Under the pieces are notes generated by a model. The model searched no databases, was not told the origin of the DNA, and saw only the letters and a list, made by a program, of their open reading frames with translations. From Piliocolobus tephrosceles (taxonomy: Eukaryota; Chordata; Mammalia; Primates; Cercopithecidae), in the NCBI RefSeq assembly GCF_002776525.5, contig NC_045436.1, positions 7,169,918-7,233,917 of the forward strand: a stretch of 64,000 bases of DNA. The letters run 5' to 3'. Each line of letters opens with the position of its first letter. The stretch's first letter is position 1. This document shows positions 12,713-23,543 of this stretch, one piece after another. Both the position numbers and the translations under genes were made by a program.

Positions 12713-12723
12713 AACAGGGAAGA

Positions 12724-13030
12724 GGCTGGGTGCAGTGGCTCACACTTGTAATCCCAACACTTTGGGAGGCCGAGGTGGGCAGATCACGAGGTCAGGAGTT
12801 CGAGACCAGCCTGGCCAACATGGTGAAACTCCGCCTCTACTGAATACAAAAATTAGCTGGGCTTGGTGGCACGCGCACCTGTAATCCCAGCCACTCGGGA
12901 GGCTGAGGCAGGAGAACTGCATGAACTCAGGGGGCGGAGGTTGCAGTGAGCTGAGAACACGTCTGGGCAACAGAGCAAGAATCCATCTTGGGAAAACACA
13001 CACACACACAAAACAAACAAACAAACAAAA
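12724..13030 (+). mobile_element. AluS-like element, sense
   Basis: GGCTGGGTGCAGTGGCTCAC start, both monomers, and a tail of CA repeats followed by AAAC repeats. Target-site duplication AACAGGGAAGA is exact at 12713-12723 and 13031-13041. Confidence 0.97.
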
Positions 13031-13167
13031 AACAGGGAAGAAATAAAGGGCAGAACATCATGAGGAAAAACAAAGTAACGGAAGAGCCTTGTCAGCAACT
13101 AATAGTACCATCACCAGAAGTGAGAACACACAAGCAAATACGCCTGGAGAGGAAATGTGTTTGCTTT

Positions 13168-13350
13168 ATATATTTATTTATTTAGAGACAGGTCTTGCTG
13201 TGTTGCCCAGGCTGAAGTGCAGTGGTGCAATCAGAGCTCACCATAGCTTCAGACTCCTGGGCTCCAGTGGTCCTCCCATCTCAGCTTCCTGAGTAGCTGG
13301 GACAGGTGTGTGCCATGAGGCCCAGCTAATTTTTAATTTTTTTGTAGAGA
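13168..13350 (-). mobile_element. Alu right monomer (FRAM or 5'-truncated AluJ), antisense
   Basis: ATTTATTTATTT tail, GAGACAGGTCTTGCTGTGTT, then a right monomer ending at the linker GTAGAGAC; the left monomer is absent. Confidence 0.85.
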
Positions 13351-13398
13351 CAAAAAAGTGTTTAACAGGTAGAAAAATTACAACCAGAAATGTGATAG

Positions 13399-13497
13399 GG
13401 CCAGGCTCATGCCTGTAATCCTATCACTTGGGGAGCCTGATGCAGGAAGATTGTGTGAGGCCAGACCAGACTGAGCAACATAGAAAGACCCTGCCTC

Positions 13498-13526
<29 letters not shown>
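13399..13526 (+). mobile_element. FLAM (free left Alu monomer), sense
   Basis: A single left monomer starting GGCCAGGCTCATGCCTGTAA and ending GACCCTGCCTC, followed by an A-run of 27 or so. Flanks AGAAATGTGATAG (left) and GGAAATGTCATAA (right) may be a degraded target duplication. Confidence 0.88.
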
Positions 13527-13528
<2 letters not shown>

Positions 13529-13716
13529 AATGCAAAAAGGAAATGTCATAAGAATTAAAAAAACTAACCTCTTGCCAGTTCCCACACAGGAAGGAATGTG
13601 ATCTCATAGTCAAGAATCGGCCTAGTCACCTTTGCCTAGCTAGTATGGCCACAGGATCATGCCAAGAAGAAACAAAACAAAACAATGCGTATCTGGGCTT
13701 ATTTGCTGGCTTCCTT

Positions 13717-14430
13717 TTTTTTTTTTTTTTTTTTTTTAGACTAAAAGCTACTGCTGGCAGCTCCTAAGCTGCTACCTGCAACTCAGCTCCAGCTCCTCCC
13801 TGGTTTACAGCCTTGGGCTGTGGTCTTCGGGGAGCAGAGTGGAAATGGACTTTCAGACAGGAAAACTGGGAAAGAAAATAGTACCTGCTGTGAGATAAAA
13901 ATATCTGTGTGTGAGTGTACGTCTGCATCTGTATGTGTGTGCTGGGTTCATGTGGGAGGAAATAAAAGGTGAGTGTGAGATGAGAGGAAAGGAGGAGAGT
14001 AGGCTGGCACTCGCTTTCAGCAGGTGTGCACAGTTGGAAAGGTGTCACTGCAGTGACTCCAACTGCTCTGTCCCACCCACTTCCTTCACCCTGCTCTCCT
14101 TCCCCTTCTTCCCTGCATCTCCATGTGGCCTGGCTACACATGTCCCCAGGAAACAAATACCCTAATCTGGAAGGGAGATAGCTGAGGGCGGACAGCTGTG
14201 CTGCTTCAGAATAACAGCAGTTTGAGTAAAGTCATCATCAAAAGACAAATGGAGGCACGGAGGGATGGAGAAAGGAAGACGGAGGGACAGAAGAAGGAAG
14301 GACAAAGAGGGACAGGCAGAAACCGGGTGGAGGTGGAGGGAGACAGACAGAGAGAAACAGTTTTAATTTCACAAAACTGTGCGAGAATCTGAGAAGCACC
14401 GTTACACAAAACAGCTCCTGGGTATTCATT
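13717..14430. other. T-run followed by a GC-richer, purine-biased island
   Basis: A 22-base T-run (13717-13738) is not attached to an Alu. Beyond it, 13740-14200 is more GC-rich than the surrounding intron, and 14236-14360 is strongly purine-rich (GGAGGGA, AAGAAGGAAGG, GGTGGAGGTGGAGGGAGACA). A 130-codon minus-strand frame (13764-14156) crosses it but resembles no family I know. It could be an old retrocopy with its A-tail at 13738, or simply unusual sequence. Confidence 0.45.
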
Positions 14431-14966
14431 CATCAGCGTGTGGCTTCCCTACTCCTGAATAATAATGATAGCAAGTGGAATAAATGAAAACGCTCTGGTC
14501 TTAGCCCTCCAAGAATATACAATATGATATACATATTGTTTTATATAGCAAGGTCGTTGTCAGGTAATCTAGGTTACCACATTGCCTAAAATAGAAAGTA
14601 CACTGGACTGTCAAAGAAAAAACGAGAATGTGAAGACTTAGATTCAGTCTTTGAGTATTTCTTCTAATGGTCAAAGAATGACCCTAAAGATACTAAACCA
14701 AATTCTGTCAGTTCCTTTTCAATTGTTGAACTTGACAAACATTTAAAAGGAGCCAAACATATTTATGGATGATCTGCAAAGGATGGGATTAAAGCCTTCA
14801 TTTCTTTATCCTAAAATTCATTTTCACATCACTTCCTGGCTTTATCTTTACTTTCTCTTGTCTCAAACAAAACTTAAAGTCTTCTTCAAAATTGACCTCT
14901 TTCTTAAAAACAAATCATCAAAACAAATTGTATAAAACTTGTTTTTGTATATTTTACTATCATATA

Positions 14967-15261
14967 TTTTTTTTTTTTTTTGGCAGAGTCTTGCTCTGTG
15001 GCCCAGGCTGGAGTGCAGTGGCACAATCTCAGCTCACTGCAACTGCCGCCTCCCAGGTTCAAGTGATTCTCCTGCCTCAGCCTCCCAAGTAATTGAGATT
15101 ATAGGTGTGCACCATCACGCCCGGCTAATTTTTTATATTTTTAGTAGAGACAGGGTTTCACCATGTTGTCCTGATTGGTCTTGAACTCCTCAGCTCAGGT
15201 GATCCACCCGCCTCAGCCTCCCAAAGCACTGGGATTACAGGTGTGAGCCACCACGCCGGGC
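14967..15261 (-). mobile_element. AluS-like element, antisense
   Basis: T-run, GGCAGAGTCTTGCTCTGTGG, both monomers, ending GAGCCACCACGCCGGGCT. The target duplication is short and unclear (CATCAT). Confidence 0.95.
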
Positions 15262-15351
15262 TCCATCATGTGAATTTTAACCACAGTGGCCAGAGCCTCA
15301 AGTGGATCTTCCAAGTGTACAAGGACAAAACAAGAGTTAGTTTCTGATTTC

Positions 15352-15647
15352 TTTTTTTTTTTTTTGAGACGGAGTCTCGCTCTGTCGCCCAGGCTGGAGT
15401 GCAGTGGCCGGATCTCAGCTCACTGCAAGCTCCGCCTCCCGGGTTCACGCCATTCTCCTGCCTCAGCCTCCTGAGCAGCTGGGACTACAGGTGCCCACCA
15501 CCTTGCCCGGCTAGTTTTTTGTATTTTTTAGTAGAGACGGGGTTTCACCGTGTTAGCCAGGATGGTCTCGATCTCCTGACCTCGTGATCCGCCCGTCTCG
15601 GCCTCCCAAAGTGCTGGGATTACAGGCTTGAGCCACCGCGCCTGGCC
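15352..15647 (-). mobile_element. AluY (cercopithecid YR-like), antisense
   Basis: Full length and little diverged. It carries AGTGGCCGGATCTCAGCTCA, GCCCGTCTCGGCC and CAGGCTTGAGCCACCGCGCC, variants typical of Old World monkey AluY lineages. Exact 13-bp target duplication AGTTTCTGATTTC at 15339-15351 and 15648-15660. Confidence 0.97.
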
Positions 15648-16849
15648 AGTTTCTGATTTCGAAAATACCAACCTAACTCTTGGTGTACTTTAATCTCTTA
15701 TTTCATTATCAACTCTGTGGCTTTCCAGAAATTGCTTCTTCTTGATTTTCTAAATTTAGGTAACTTTAGGTAACACTTCCCTGATCTGGTTACATTTCAG
15801 GAGCTACTAGAAAGGTGGTATTACAATCCATTCCTTTAAAAAATAAATCTGTTGCAGATGTAAAAAAAAAAAGGGTGGTATTATAAATTCAACATTTTTA
15901 TGACACTGAAAACAGTCAATTACCATTAAAATGCCTCTTTTGTCTAGAAAATCTCACATACATTGCAGACATTTAGAGTCATTATTTCCCTCTGAAGGAA
16001 AAAAATTAGGTGGCAATAATTTTTCTTATAAATGGAGAAAATCTGAGTTAAGGAAACAGGTGCTTATGGTCACATCGCAAAGTCTGTGCAGCTCATCGGA
16101 AAAACAAAACCAGATATTCAGGGGTTTTCTTTTCCTTTCCTTTCCCACTCCAGCCCCTCAAATATTATATTAATAATATAACCACCTAAAATGGTATAAT
16201 AAAAATTGGAAAAGAAAGACCTCATTTTACTCAGAAAATCACTTTCACATAAACCAGTTCCTGTAGTTCACTATTTTTTCTAGAATTCTCACACAAGCCC
16301 AGGGTTTGAAAGTGAGTTTTCCATTTAAATGCCTCCTTAAGCCCTTGGTTAAAATACAGTACTGGGTAAAAATTTTCACCACCGCAAATATCTGTCAGAT
16401 AGTTGTCTGTAAATCAAATGAAATTTCAAAATGTGTTTTGAAAATCGTTAAGATGCAATATAAGTAAACACTATTGCTCCTAAGACTTTCATCATCAATT
16501 GATTATAAAACTATTTATAAAAAGACACTGAGTATGAAATACCTTGGTGATAAATAAGAGGGTACAAAAGAAAGACTTAAACTGCCTAGAAGGTATTACT
16601 TAAATGAACACAGATGAACTGATTCACTGTACTTACTGGGTTAGTGAGAATTTGGTTTAGTATCTTTAGGGTCATTCTTTGAGGATTAGAAGAAATAATC
16701 AAAGTTTGAATCTAAATCTTCACGTTCTCTCTCTTTTAGATCTACTGTACTTTCTATTTCAGACAATGCGGCAACCTAGACTACCTATCTCCAACTTCCT
16801 TGCTATATGAAACACCCAGAATTGTTGGGTTAAATATAATACCTTTTGA

Positions 16850-16990
16850 ATGAATTCATTTAGCATATCTCTTGAGTGTTTACTATATGCCAGGCTCTGT
16901 TCTAGGCACTGAAGATATATATCCATGAACAAAAAGCCAACAATCTCAGCCTGCCTGTGGAACTTACACTTTGGGTCAATTAACTGAATT
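16850..16990 (-). mobile_element. L2 3' end fragment, antisense
   Basis: TTGAGTGTTTACTATATGCC, then AGGCTCTGTTCTAGGCACTG and GGAACTTACACTTTGGGT correspond to the antisense L2 terminus (TTGAGCACCTACTATGTGCC...). Confidence 0.8.
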
Positions 16991-17102
16991 GGAAAGAAAG
17001 AATAAGCCAAAAGCAGAGGGAAGAGAAAAAATGTAGAGCGCAGGTAAGCTGGTACTGTAGCTTTCCTGAGGAGGTCTGCCAGTTTCTGTAACCTTTTTCT
17101 TT

Positions 17103-17409
17103 TTTCTTTTCTTTCTTTCTTTTTTTTTTTTTGAGACGGAGTCTCGCTCTGTCACCAGGCTGGAGTGCAGTGGCTCGATCTCAGCTCACTGCAGCCTCCA
17201 CCTCCCAGGTTCAAGTGATTCTCCTGCCTCAGTCTCCTGGGTAGCTGGGAATACAATTGTGTGCCATCACACCCAGCTAAGTTTTGTATTTTTAGAGGTG
17301 GGGTTTCACCATGTTGGCCAGGATGGTCTTGATCTCTTCATCTTGTGATCCACTCGCCTTGGCCTCCCAGAGTGCTGGGATTACAGGCGTAAGCCATTGC
17401 GCCCGGCCC
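17103..17409 (-). mobile_element. AluS-like element, antisense, inserted into another Alu tail
   Basis: Starts with a CTTTTTTCTTTT-type tail and GAGACGGAGTCTCGCTCTGT, ends in GCGCCCGGCC. Target duplication ACCTTTTTCTTT at 17091-17102 and 17410-17421, which lies inside the T-tail of the neighbouring older Alu (17422-17624). Confidence 0.93.
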
Positions 17410-17421
17410 ACCTTTTTCTTT

Positions 17422-17624
17422 CTTTCTTTCTTTTTTTTTTGAGATGGGGTCTGGCTCTATCTCTGGGCACATGCCACCAAACCTGGATAATTTTTGTATT
17501 GTTTGTAGACACGGGTTTTCACTATGTTGTCCAGGCTGGTTTAGAATTCCTGGGCTCAAGTGTTCCCCCCATCTCAGCCTCCGAAAGTGCTGGGATTACA
17601 GGCGTGAACCAACATGCCCAGCCC
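17422..17624 (-). mobile_element. Older Alu with right-monomer deletion, split from its target site
   Basis: T-tail, GAGATGGGGTCTGGCTCTAT, then a jump to GGGCACATGCCACCAAACCT (most of the right monomer deleted), and a complete left monomer. Its own 14-bp target duplication TCTGTAACCTTTTT sits at 17085-17098 and 17625-17638, enclosing both this element and the Alu at 17103-17409. Confidence 0.9.
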
Positions 17625-17981
17625 TCTGTAACCTTTTTAATGAACAAGGAGAAGACCAGATAAGTCTCAACTGTTGCTGAGACTCCTAGATAATGCCTGG
17701 ACCCTTGAAGTGTTATGCCCTTATTCAAAGAGGAAATTTAAAAAATTTTCTCATTGCAAAGGGAACAATAAGAAATCTTGCTATGTTGTTTTAAACAACT
17801 TGTTTTTTCCTGATAGAGAGGAAAATTTTACCCACTAGCCTGGGCCTCCCTAGGATTGGAATAATAGATTGAAACTTAAACTATCATTATGGTTCTGGAA
17901 CCCCAAGCCAAGAAATTAATATAAAAGTGGTCTTGGGTCAGCGATGCTTCTGCCTGAGGCACCCGGCAGAAGCAAATCAAA

Positions 17982-18292
17982 CGTTTTTTGTTTTTGTTTT
18001 TATTGAGACAGAATCTCGCTCGGTTGCCAGGCTGGCATGCAGTGGCGTGATCTCGGCTCACTGCTACCTCCCTCTGCCTCCCAGGTTTAAGCAATTCTCT
18101 TGCCTCAGTCTCCCCAGTAGCTGTGATTACAGGTGTGCACCACCATGCCCAGTTAATTTCTTTGTATTTTTAGTAGAGATGGGGTTTCACCATGTTGGCC
18201 AGGCTGATCTCGAATTCCTGACCTCAAGTGATCTGCCCACTTCGGCCTCCCAAAGTGTTGGGATTACAGGCGTGAGCCACCACTCCTGGCCA
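17982..18292 (-). mobile_element. AluS-like element, antisense
   Basis: TTTTTTGTTTTTGTTTTTA tail, GAGACAGAATCTCGCTCGGT, ending GAGCCACCACTCCTGGCC. Flanks AAACGTTTTTT and AAACCGTTTTT are a near-identical target duplication. Confidence 0.94.
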
Positions 18293-18301
18293 CAAACCGT
18301 T

Positions 18302-18375
18302 TTTAAAAGAATATACTCTCAAACTAAGTCACAAAGGATTTAAAAGAATATACTCTCAAATTAAGTCACAAAGGA
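18302..18375. repeat. Tandem duplication, 37-bp unit, two copies
   Basis: 18302-18338 and 18339-18375 differ at one position (CAAACTAAG versus CAAATTAAG). The duplication lies immediately next to the Alu end at 18292. Confidence 0.95.
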
Positions 18376-18379
18376 TTTC

Positions 18380-20266
18380 TACAGCCAAATCTTGCTTTCA
18401 ATGAGTTCACAGGTCTAAAACTACAAATTTAAGAGGAAACAATCTACCTTCAACTACAGTCTACAGACAAAACAAAAAGCAGCAATTTATCTTCCCCAAA
18501 CTTGAGGTAAGCATAATTGTCAGATAAAACTGTAAGTTTGTTTAGAATGATTAAAGACCAAAAAAAAAAAAAAATTAAAAACCTAAGAATTACACACTGT
18601 GAAAAAATAAAGAGGCCATTTTGACAAAAGTAGAATGTCTATAAACAGGAAAAATGCAGCCATTGAAATTAAAATCTCACTGGATTGTTTAAATGATATA
18701 GTAGACACAATTATAGAGAGTACCATTAAATTGGAAAACAGATCTGAGAAAATCATTCAGACAGTACCAGAAAGATAAAGAGTGCTTACATATAAAAGAG
18801 TACTTCAAAGAAAAAAAGACAATAAAAAAGCTCAATATACATCCAGCAGGAGTTCTAGAAGGCAAGTAGCTTTCTTTAGAGCTCCTGAAACAGCTTTCTC
18901 CAAAGTTCCTAATACCATGCTTATGATTGTGAAATTAAACAATATGTATTTATTCATGTCTTTCTCATTTAGTATGGTCTCTGCTATTCTCTTCTTGTTA
19001 CTGGATAGTAGAATTTCTGGTTATCTTCTATTTAAAAAGCAACTTCTCTTGAGTGGCAGTAACTTCTCTTCAAAGATATCGTTCTGGCTTCAGTGGTTGC
19101 TGCTCCAAAGTGTGCAGTTAATCTAAATGTCAAGCACTCTGAACTATTTCAGTGGGTGAAAACAAGTGTACATGGCTATCTTTTGGTAGTTAAAGTAGTT
19201 TATCTTGTCAACCATAATGCCTCAGACACATTTTTGCTATGAAATTCTTAGTTTTGCATAATCATTTCTAACAGAAACATACATAAAACATATCTTTTAT
19301 ACATGCATAAAAAACTGGATAAAAATACCTTTAAAATGTCTCATTGTATGTTTCAGGATATTCTTCTACCCATTTTAAAATATTTTACCTGAGAGAGTAA
19401 GCAAAAAAGGAAGAAGCTGTCCCAATCTTGACAATAAAGAATTGACATAAATCAATCAACACTTTTCTCTCCCCTTATTACCTTATTATGAGGATTTGAT
19501 TTTAGTGAAATTAAATTTTATTGACTTTAAATGGAGTATATGATATGATATAAATAAAACATATTTGTAATATAGATAAAGACAGGGTGGAAGGCAAATG
19601 AAGCTATATTATTGTGACAGGTGGCTTATAAAGAGTAAGGAAAGCAAATCACATAGTTCAAACAATGCAGAATTTGCTATGCTTTTCAGATAACATATCA
19701 CAAACAAAATGTCTGGCATAGAAGAGTACCACAAAAGGAAACAGGAGACACAGGATTGAGCACTTACTCTAACTAAACCTAACTATATATATCAATTAAC
19801 TTCTGAGGGGAGAGCAATGAAGTCTGAAGTTTTTCAATTTTAAAATTCCCTTTATTTTAGGTAATACATAATAAAATCTTAAAATGTATTATCTTACATT
19901 ATGGGTATTTAAAATTTAAAGTAATTAAAAACCATATCATACCATCTTAAGTTATATACATAAAACATTTAAGGGATTGATAGTACAAAAATTGTACTTC
20001 AAATATTATGAAAACTTCACTGTATTAACTCATGTCATAAAATACCCTACCATATTATCTTATACTAAAGACATTAAAAATAATACCTTTATTTAAAAAA
20101 TAAACTCATCCATATTATCTTGTATTGTAACTATTAACACCTTAAGGTACATATAGTGAAAAATCACTTCATATCCAATTTAAATTTATTTCAGATTTCA
20201 ATGCAAAAAAGTTTTAAACAAACTGTAAAAATAACTATGTAAAAGACTAGGATGCATCTTTCAAGC
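18380..20266. other. Unique AT-rich intronic sequence
   Basis: No recognised repeat or gene. Several spans have runs of A or ATATTA. A 114-codon plus-strand frame (18782-19126) shows no familiar motif. Confidence 0.55.
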
Positions 20267-20279
20267 TTAAAAGAAAACC

Positions 20280-20393
20280 AGGACAGGTGTAGTGGCCCAT
20301 GTCTGTAATCCCAGAACTTTGGGAGACCAAAGTGGGCAGATCACTTGCGACCACCATTTCAAGACTAGCCTGGGCAACATGACAAAATCCATC
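20280..20393 (+). mobile_element. AluJ-like element, first part (split by a nested Alu)
   Basis: Left monomer GGACAGGTGTAGTGGCCCAT through CATCTC, interrupted exactly at the A-rich middle linker. Continues at 20691-20879. Confidence 0.93.
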
Positions 20394-20408
20394 TCTACAA
20401 AAAAATTT

Positions 20409-20690
20409 CTTTGGAGGCAAAGTCACTCTGTCGCCAGTCTGGAGGCAGTGGCGTGATCTCGGCTCACTGCAACCTCCGTCTCCCGGGTTCAAGTGATTCT
20501 CTTTGCCTCAGCCTCCTCAGTAGCTGGGACTACAGGCGCGCACCACCATGCCAGCCAATTTTTGTATTTTCAGTAGAGACCAGGTTTCACCATGTTGGCC
20601 AGGATGGTCTTGATCTCTTGACCTTGTGATCTGCCTGCCTCGGCATCCCAAAGTGCTGGGATTACAGGTGTGAGCCACTGCACCTGGCCA
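20409..20690 (-). mobile_element. AluS-like element nested in an AluJ
   Basis: Antisense Alu lacking a long T-tail, from CTTTGGAGGCAAAGTCACTC to CACTGCACCTGGCCA. A perfect 15-bp target duplication (TCTACAAAAAAATTT at 20394-20408 and 20691-20705) is the host AluJ linker itself. Confidence 0.96.
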
Positions 20691-20879
20691 TCTACAAAAA
20701 AATTTGAAAATTAATGGGGCCATGGTGGTATGTGCCTGTTGTTCCAGCTATTAATACTTGGGAGGCTGAGATGGGAGGATCACTTGAGCCCAGGAGGTCG
20801 AGGCTACAGTGAGCCGTGATCATGCCACTGAGATTCAGCCTGGGCAACACAGTGAGACTCTGTCTCTAAAAAAAAAAAA
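20691..20879 (+). mobile_element. AluJ-like element, second part
   Basis: Linker, then the right monomer (GGGGCCATGGTGGTATGTGC to GAGACTCTGTCTC) and an A-tail of 12. Outer flanks TTAAAAGAAAAC and TTAAAAGATAAC look like its target duplication. Confidence 0.92.
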
Positions 20880-21711
20880 TTTAAAAGATAACTGATCTGT
20901 TTCATAAAAGTTATAAAGACAATTATAATACATTTTTAAAATGATTCTTAGCAAAACGATTCAGTCTGCTTTGAGCTTTTTTCTGATTCTTCTTTCTTAA
21001 ATATTTTAGCAACTATAGGAAAAACAATTGAAGAGCACAGATAAAGTTCCCAATGACCCTACTGATCTTGCTTCTCAAAAATATATTAATTTTGCAGTTT
21101 TTTTTCTAGCATTTTATTTGATATCTTATTTGTTATCTGTAGTTTGAGTCCCTACTGTCTTTTAATGTTTTACATCAAAGCCAAATCAAATATTCATTTA
21201 AGTGCCCTCCCAAACATATTATGACCTCTAGGCAGAGATATGTATTATCATGAACATGAAATATGTAGATGCAATGGACTTCAGTGGAAACCACTGTATC
21301 CTTTCTATTCTTGGCATGTGCAATGAGAGTGATCTATTAAGTGGAAACCATGTAATGATCACTCTTGATTAAAAGGAAAATAGAGTCATAGATAAAGCTA
21401 ACACAGACATGTGTATTTGCTGAATTCCCTTCTCTGTCATTAACAATTTGGGGGTATGTATTTTGTGTGTATACAACACTAAAAGCCTCTTCCCAATATA
21501 TGTTTTTATGCTACTTTGACTGAGCACCTGTGAAAGGCAGGATGGTACACTGAAAAGAATACTGAATATGGGAGATATGACGGCCAACACCCAAGTAAGA
21601 TCATGTATATGACAATGCTTTGTGAACGGCAAGTACTATATAAATGTAAGGTCCTATTATTGTTTGGGAAATTAATAATCTGTATTTTCTAAGGCTTTGT
21701 TGTGCCTTTAA

Positions 21712-21996
21712 GAGAGAGGGTCTTGCTCTGTTGCCCAGGCTGTAGTGCAGTACTGTGATCACAGCTCACTGCAACCTCGAACTCTTGGGCTAAAGGAATC
21801 CTCCCACCTCACCATCCTGAGTAGCTGGTACTACAGGCATGCACCACCATCCTCAGCTAATTTGTTAAAATGTTTTGTAGAGATGGGGATTTTGCTATAT
21901 TGACCAACCTAGTCTCAAATTTGTGGTCTCAAGTGATCCTCCCACCTTGGCCTCCCAAAGTACTGGGATTACAGGTGTGAGCCACTGTGCCCAGCC
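21712..21996 (-). mobile_element. AluJ-like element, antisense
   Basis: GAGAGAGGGTCTTGCTCTGT to GAGCCACTGTGCCCAGCC, well diverged and with almost no residual T-tail. Target duplication TGTTGTGCCTTTAA at 21698-21711; TGTTGTGCCTTTTAA follows at 21997. Confidence 0.94.
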
Positions 21997-22256
21997 TGTT
22001 GTGCCTTTTAAAATCGTAGTAAACATGGTATGTTGAGATTGGAAGCCTGCATCTTTCTTCAAGATGCTCACTGCCACTAGGAACGTTCCCCTTGACATAA
22101 AGGTTCAAAAAGAAGCAGTGACTAAGATGGTCTTTCATGGATCGTATGAGCTTTTATTTCATGAGTCTACAAACAGTTTAGTGCAGTTTGTTAAAATTTT
22201 CCATAGAAGAGATGAATAAGCACTGGATATATCATGAAGAGAATACAGATGTGACG

Positions 22257-22864
22257 TATTACGTCTGCTCAGGCTTCTATAACAAAATGCCATAGACTGG
22301 GTGGCTTAAATAATAGACATCGATTTTCTCACAGTTCTAGAGACCAGAAGTCAGAGATCAAGGTCTGGCAGTGTCGGCTGGTTTCTGGTGACAGTTCTCT
22401 TCCTTGCTTGCAGATGGCTGTTTTCTTGCTGAGGCAAGGCAGACAGCAGGGGAGCAATGGGGGAGAGCAAGTCTTCTGGTGTCTCTTCTTTTTTTTTTTT
22501 TAAGATGGAGTCTGGCTCTGTTGCCAAGGCTGCAATGCAGTGGCACGATCTCGGCTCACTGCAAGCTCCATCTCCTGGGTTCATGCCATTCTCCTGCCTC
22601 TGCCTCCCGAGTAGCTGGGACTACAGGCGTCCGCCACCTCGCCCGGCTAATTTTTTTGTGTTTTTAGTAGAGATGGGGTTTCACTGTGTAAGCCAGGATG
22701 GTGTCTCTTCTTATAAGGATACTAATCCTACAGGATCAGGGCTACACCCTGATGACCTCATTTAACCTTAATTACTTCCTTAGAGGCCCTAGCTCCAATA
22801 GTCACATGGGGTATTAGAGCTTTAGCATGTGAATTTTGGGGACACAAATATTTAGCCCATAACA
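22257..22864 (-). mobile_element. MLT1-type solo LTR (ERVL-MaLR), split by an AluY
   Basis: On the plus strand it runs from GGCTTCTATAACAAAATGCC (antisense LTR end) to TTTAGCCCATAACA (antisense LTR start, TGTTATGGGC on minus). Intermediate blocks such as GACTGGGTGGCTTAAATAAT and CTCACAGTTCTAGAG are MLT1 hallmarks. No internal retroviral genes are present. The Alu at 22491-22698 interrupts it. Confidence 0.87.
22491..22698 (-). mobile_element. 5'-truncated AluY inside the MLT1 LTR
   Basis: T-tail, AGATGGAGTCTGGCTCTGTT, ends within the left monomer at GTGTAAGCCAGGA, so about 85 bases of the Alu 5' end are absent. Exact target duplication TGGTGTCTCTTCTT at 22477-22490 and 22699-22712 shows the truncation occurred on insertion. 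Confidence 0.95.
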
Positions 22865-22929
22865 TCTGGGCTCCTGCCGCAAGTGGGACAGTTCAAGCTC
22901 CCTGTCCTAAACTTAGTAACTCTATCATC

Positions 22930-23060
22930 AATTTCCTATTGTAAATACTCCAATTCCTCACCTGTAAAGTGGGGTAATGATCAATCTTACAAGGAAATGT
23001 TGTGAGAATTAAAAGAGATAATGTATATTAAAGTATTTTTTATAAACTGTGAAGTGTTAT
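22930..23060 (+). repeat. MIR fragment
   Basis: CCTCACCTGTAAAGTGGGGT, TGTTGTGAGAATTAAAAGAG and ATAATGTATATTAAAGTATT follow the MIR core order. Confidence 0.82.
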
Positions 23061-23246
23061 TTTAATGTAAGGGGTTAAATTTCCAGGCTTTCCTCCTTTA
23101 TTCAAATAAAGTATGAAAAGTTTTTAAACCATCATTTTTAGGAAAAGAAGATGTTTATGTGTTAGTATATCCATAAGATAATTTCTTTCTACGGGGAGGT
23201 CTTTAAAAGCTTTCTATTTCCATTTCTGAATTTATAAAGGCAAATA

Positions 23247-23543
23247 TGCAGCTGAGCACGGTGGCTCATGCCTGTAATCCCTGCATTTTGGGAGGCTGAG
23301 GCGGGTGGATTGCCTGAGGTCAGCAGATCGAGACCAGCCTGACCAACATGATGAAACCCTGTCTCCACTAAATATACAAAAAAATTAGCCAGGCGTGGTG
23401 GTAGGCGCTTGTAATCCCAAGTACTTGGGAGGCTGAGGCAGGAGAATCACTCGAACTGGGGAAGTGGAGGTTGTAGTGAGCCGAGATGGCACCACTGCAC
23501 TCCAGCCTGGGCAACAGAGCAATAATCCAACAACAACAACAAC
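23247..23543 (+). mobile_element. AluS-like element, sense, (CAA)n tail
   Basis: GAGCACGGTGGCTCATGCCT to GCAACAGAGCAATAATCC followed by CAA repeats. Target duplication AAAGGCAAATA at 23236-23246 and 23544-23554. Confidence 0.95.

Noticed and set aside
13717..13738. T-run as the tail of an Alu
   Set aside because: The adjacent sequence is not Alu on either side.
13764..14156. 130-codon minus-strand frame
   Set aside because: No recognisable domain; composition reflects a GC-richer region. Region kept as a finding, frame not called as a gene.
17927..18343. 138-codon plus-strand frame
   Set aside because: Entirely antisense Alu translation (SRSVARLACSG, CLSLPSSCDYR and similar), a common artefact.
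18782..19126. 114-codon plus-strand frame
   Set aside because: AT-rich intron; no known domain.
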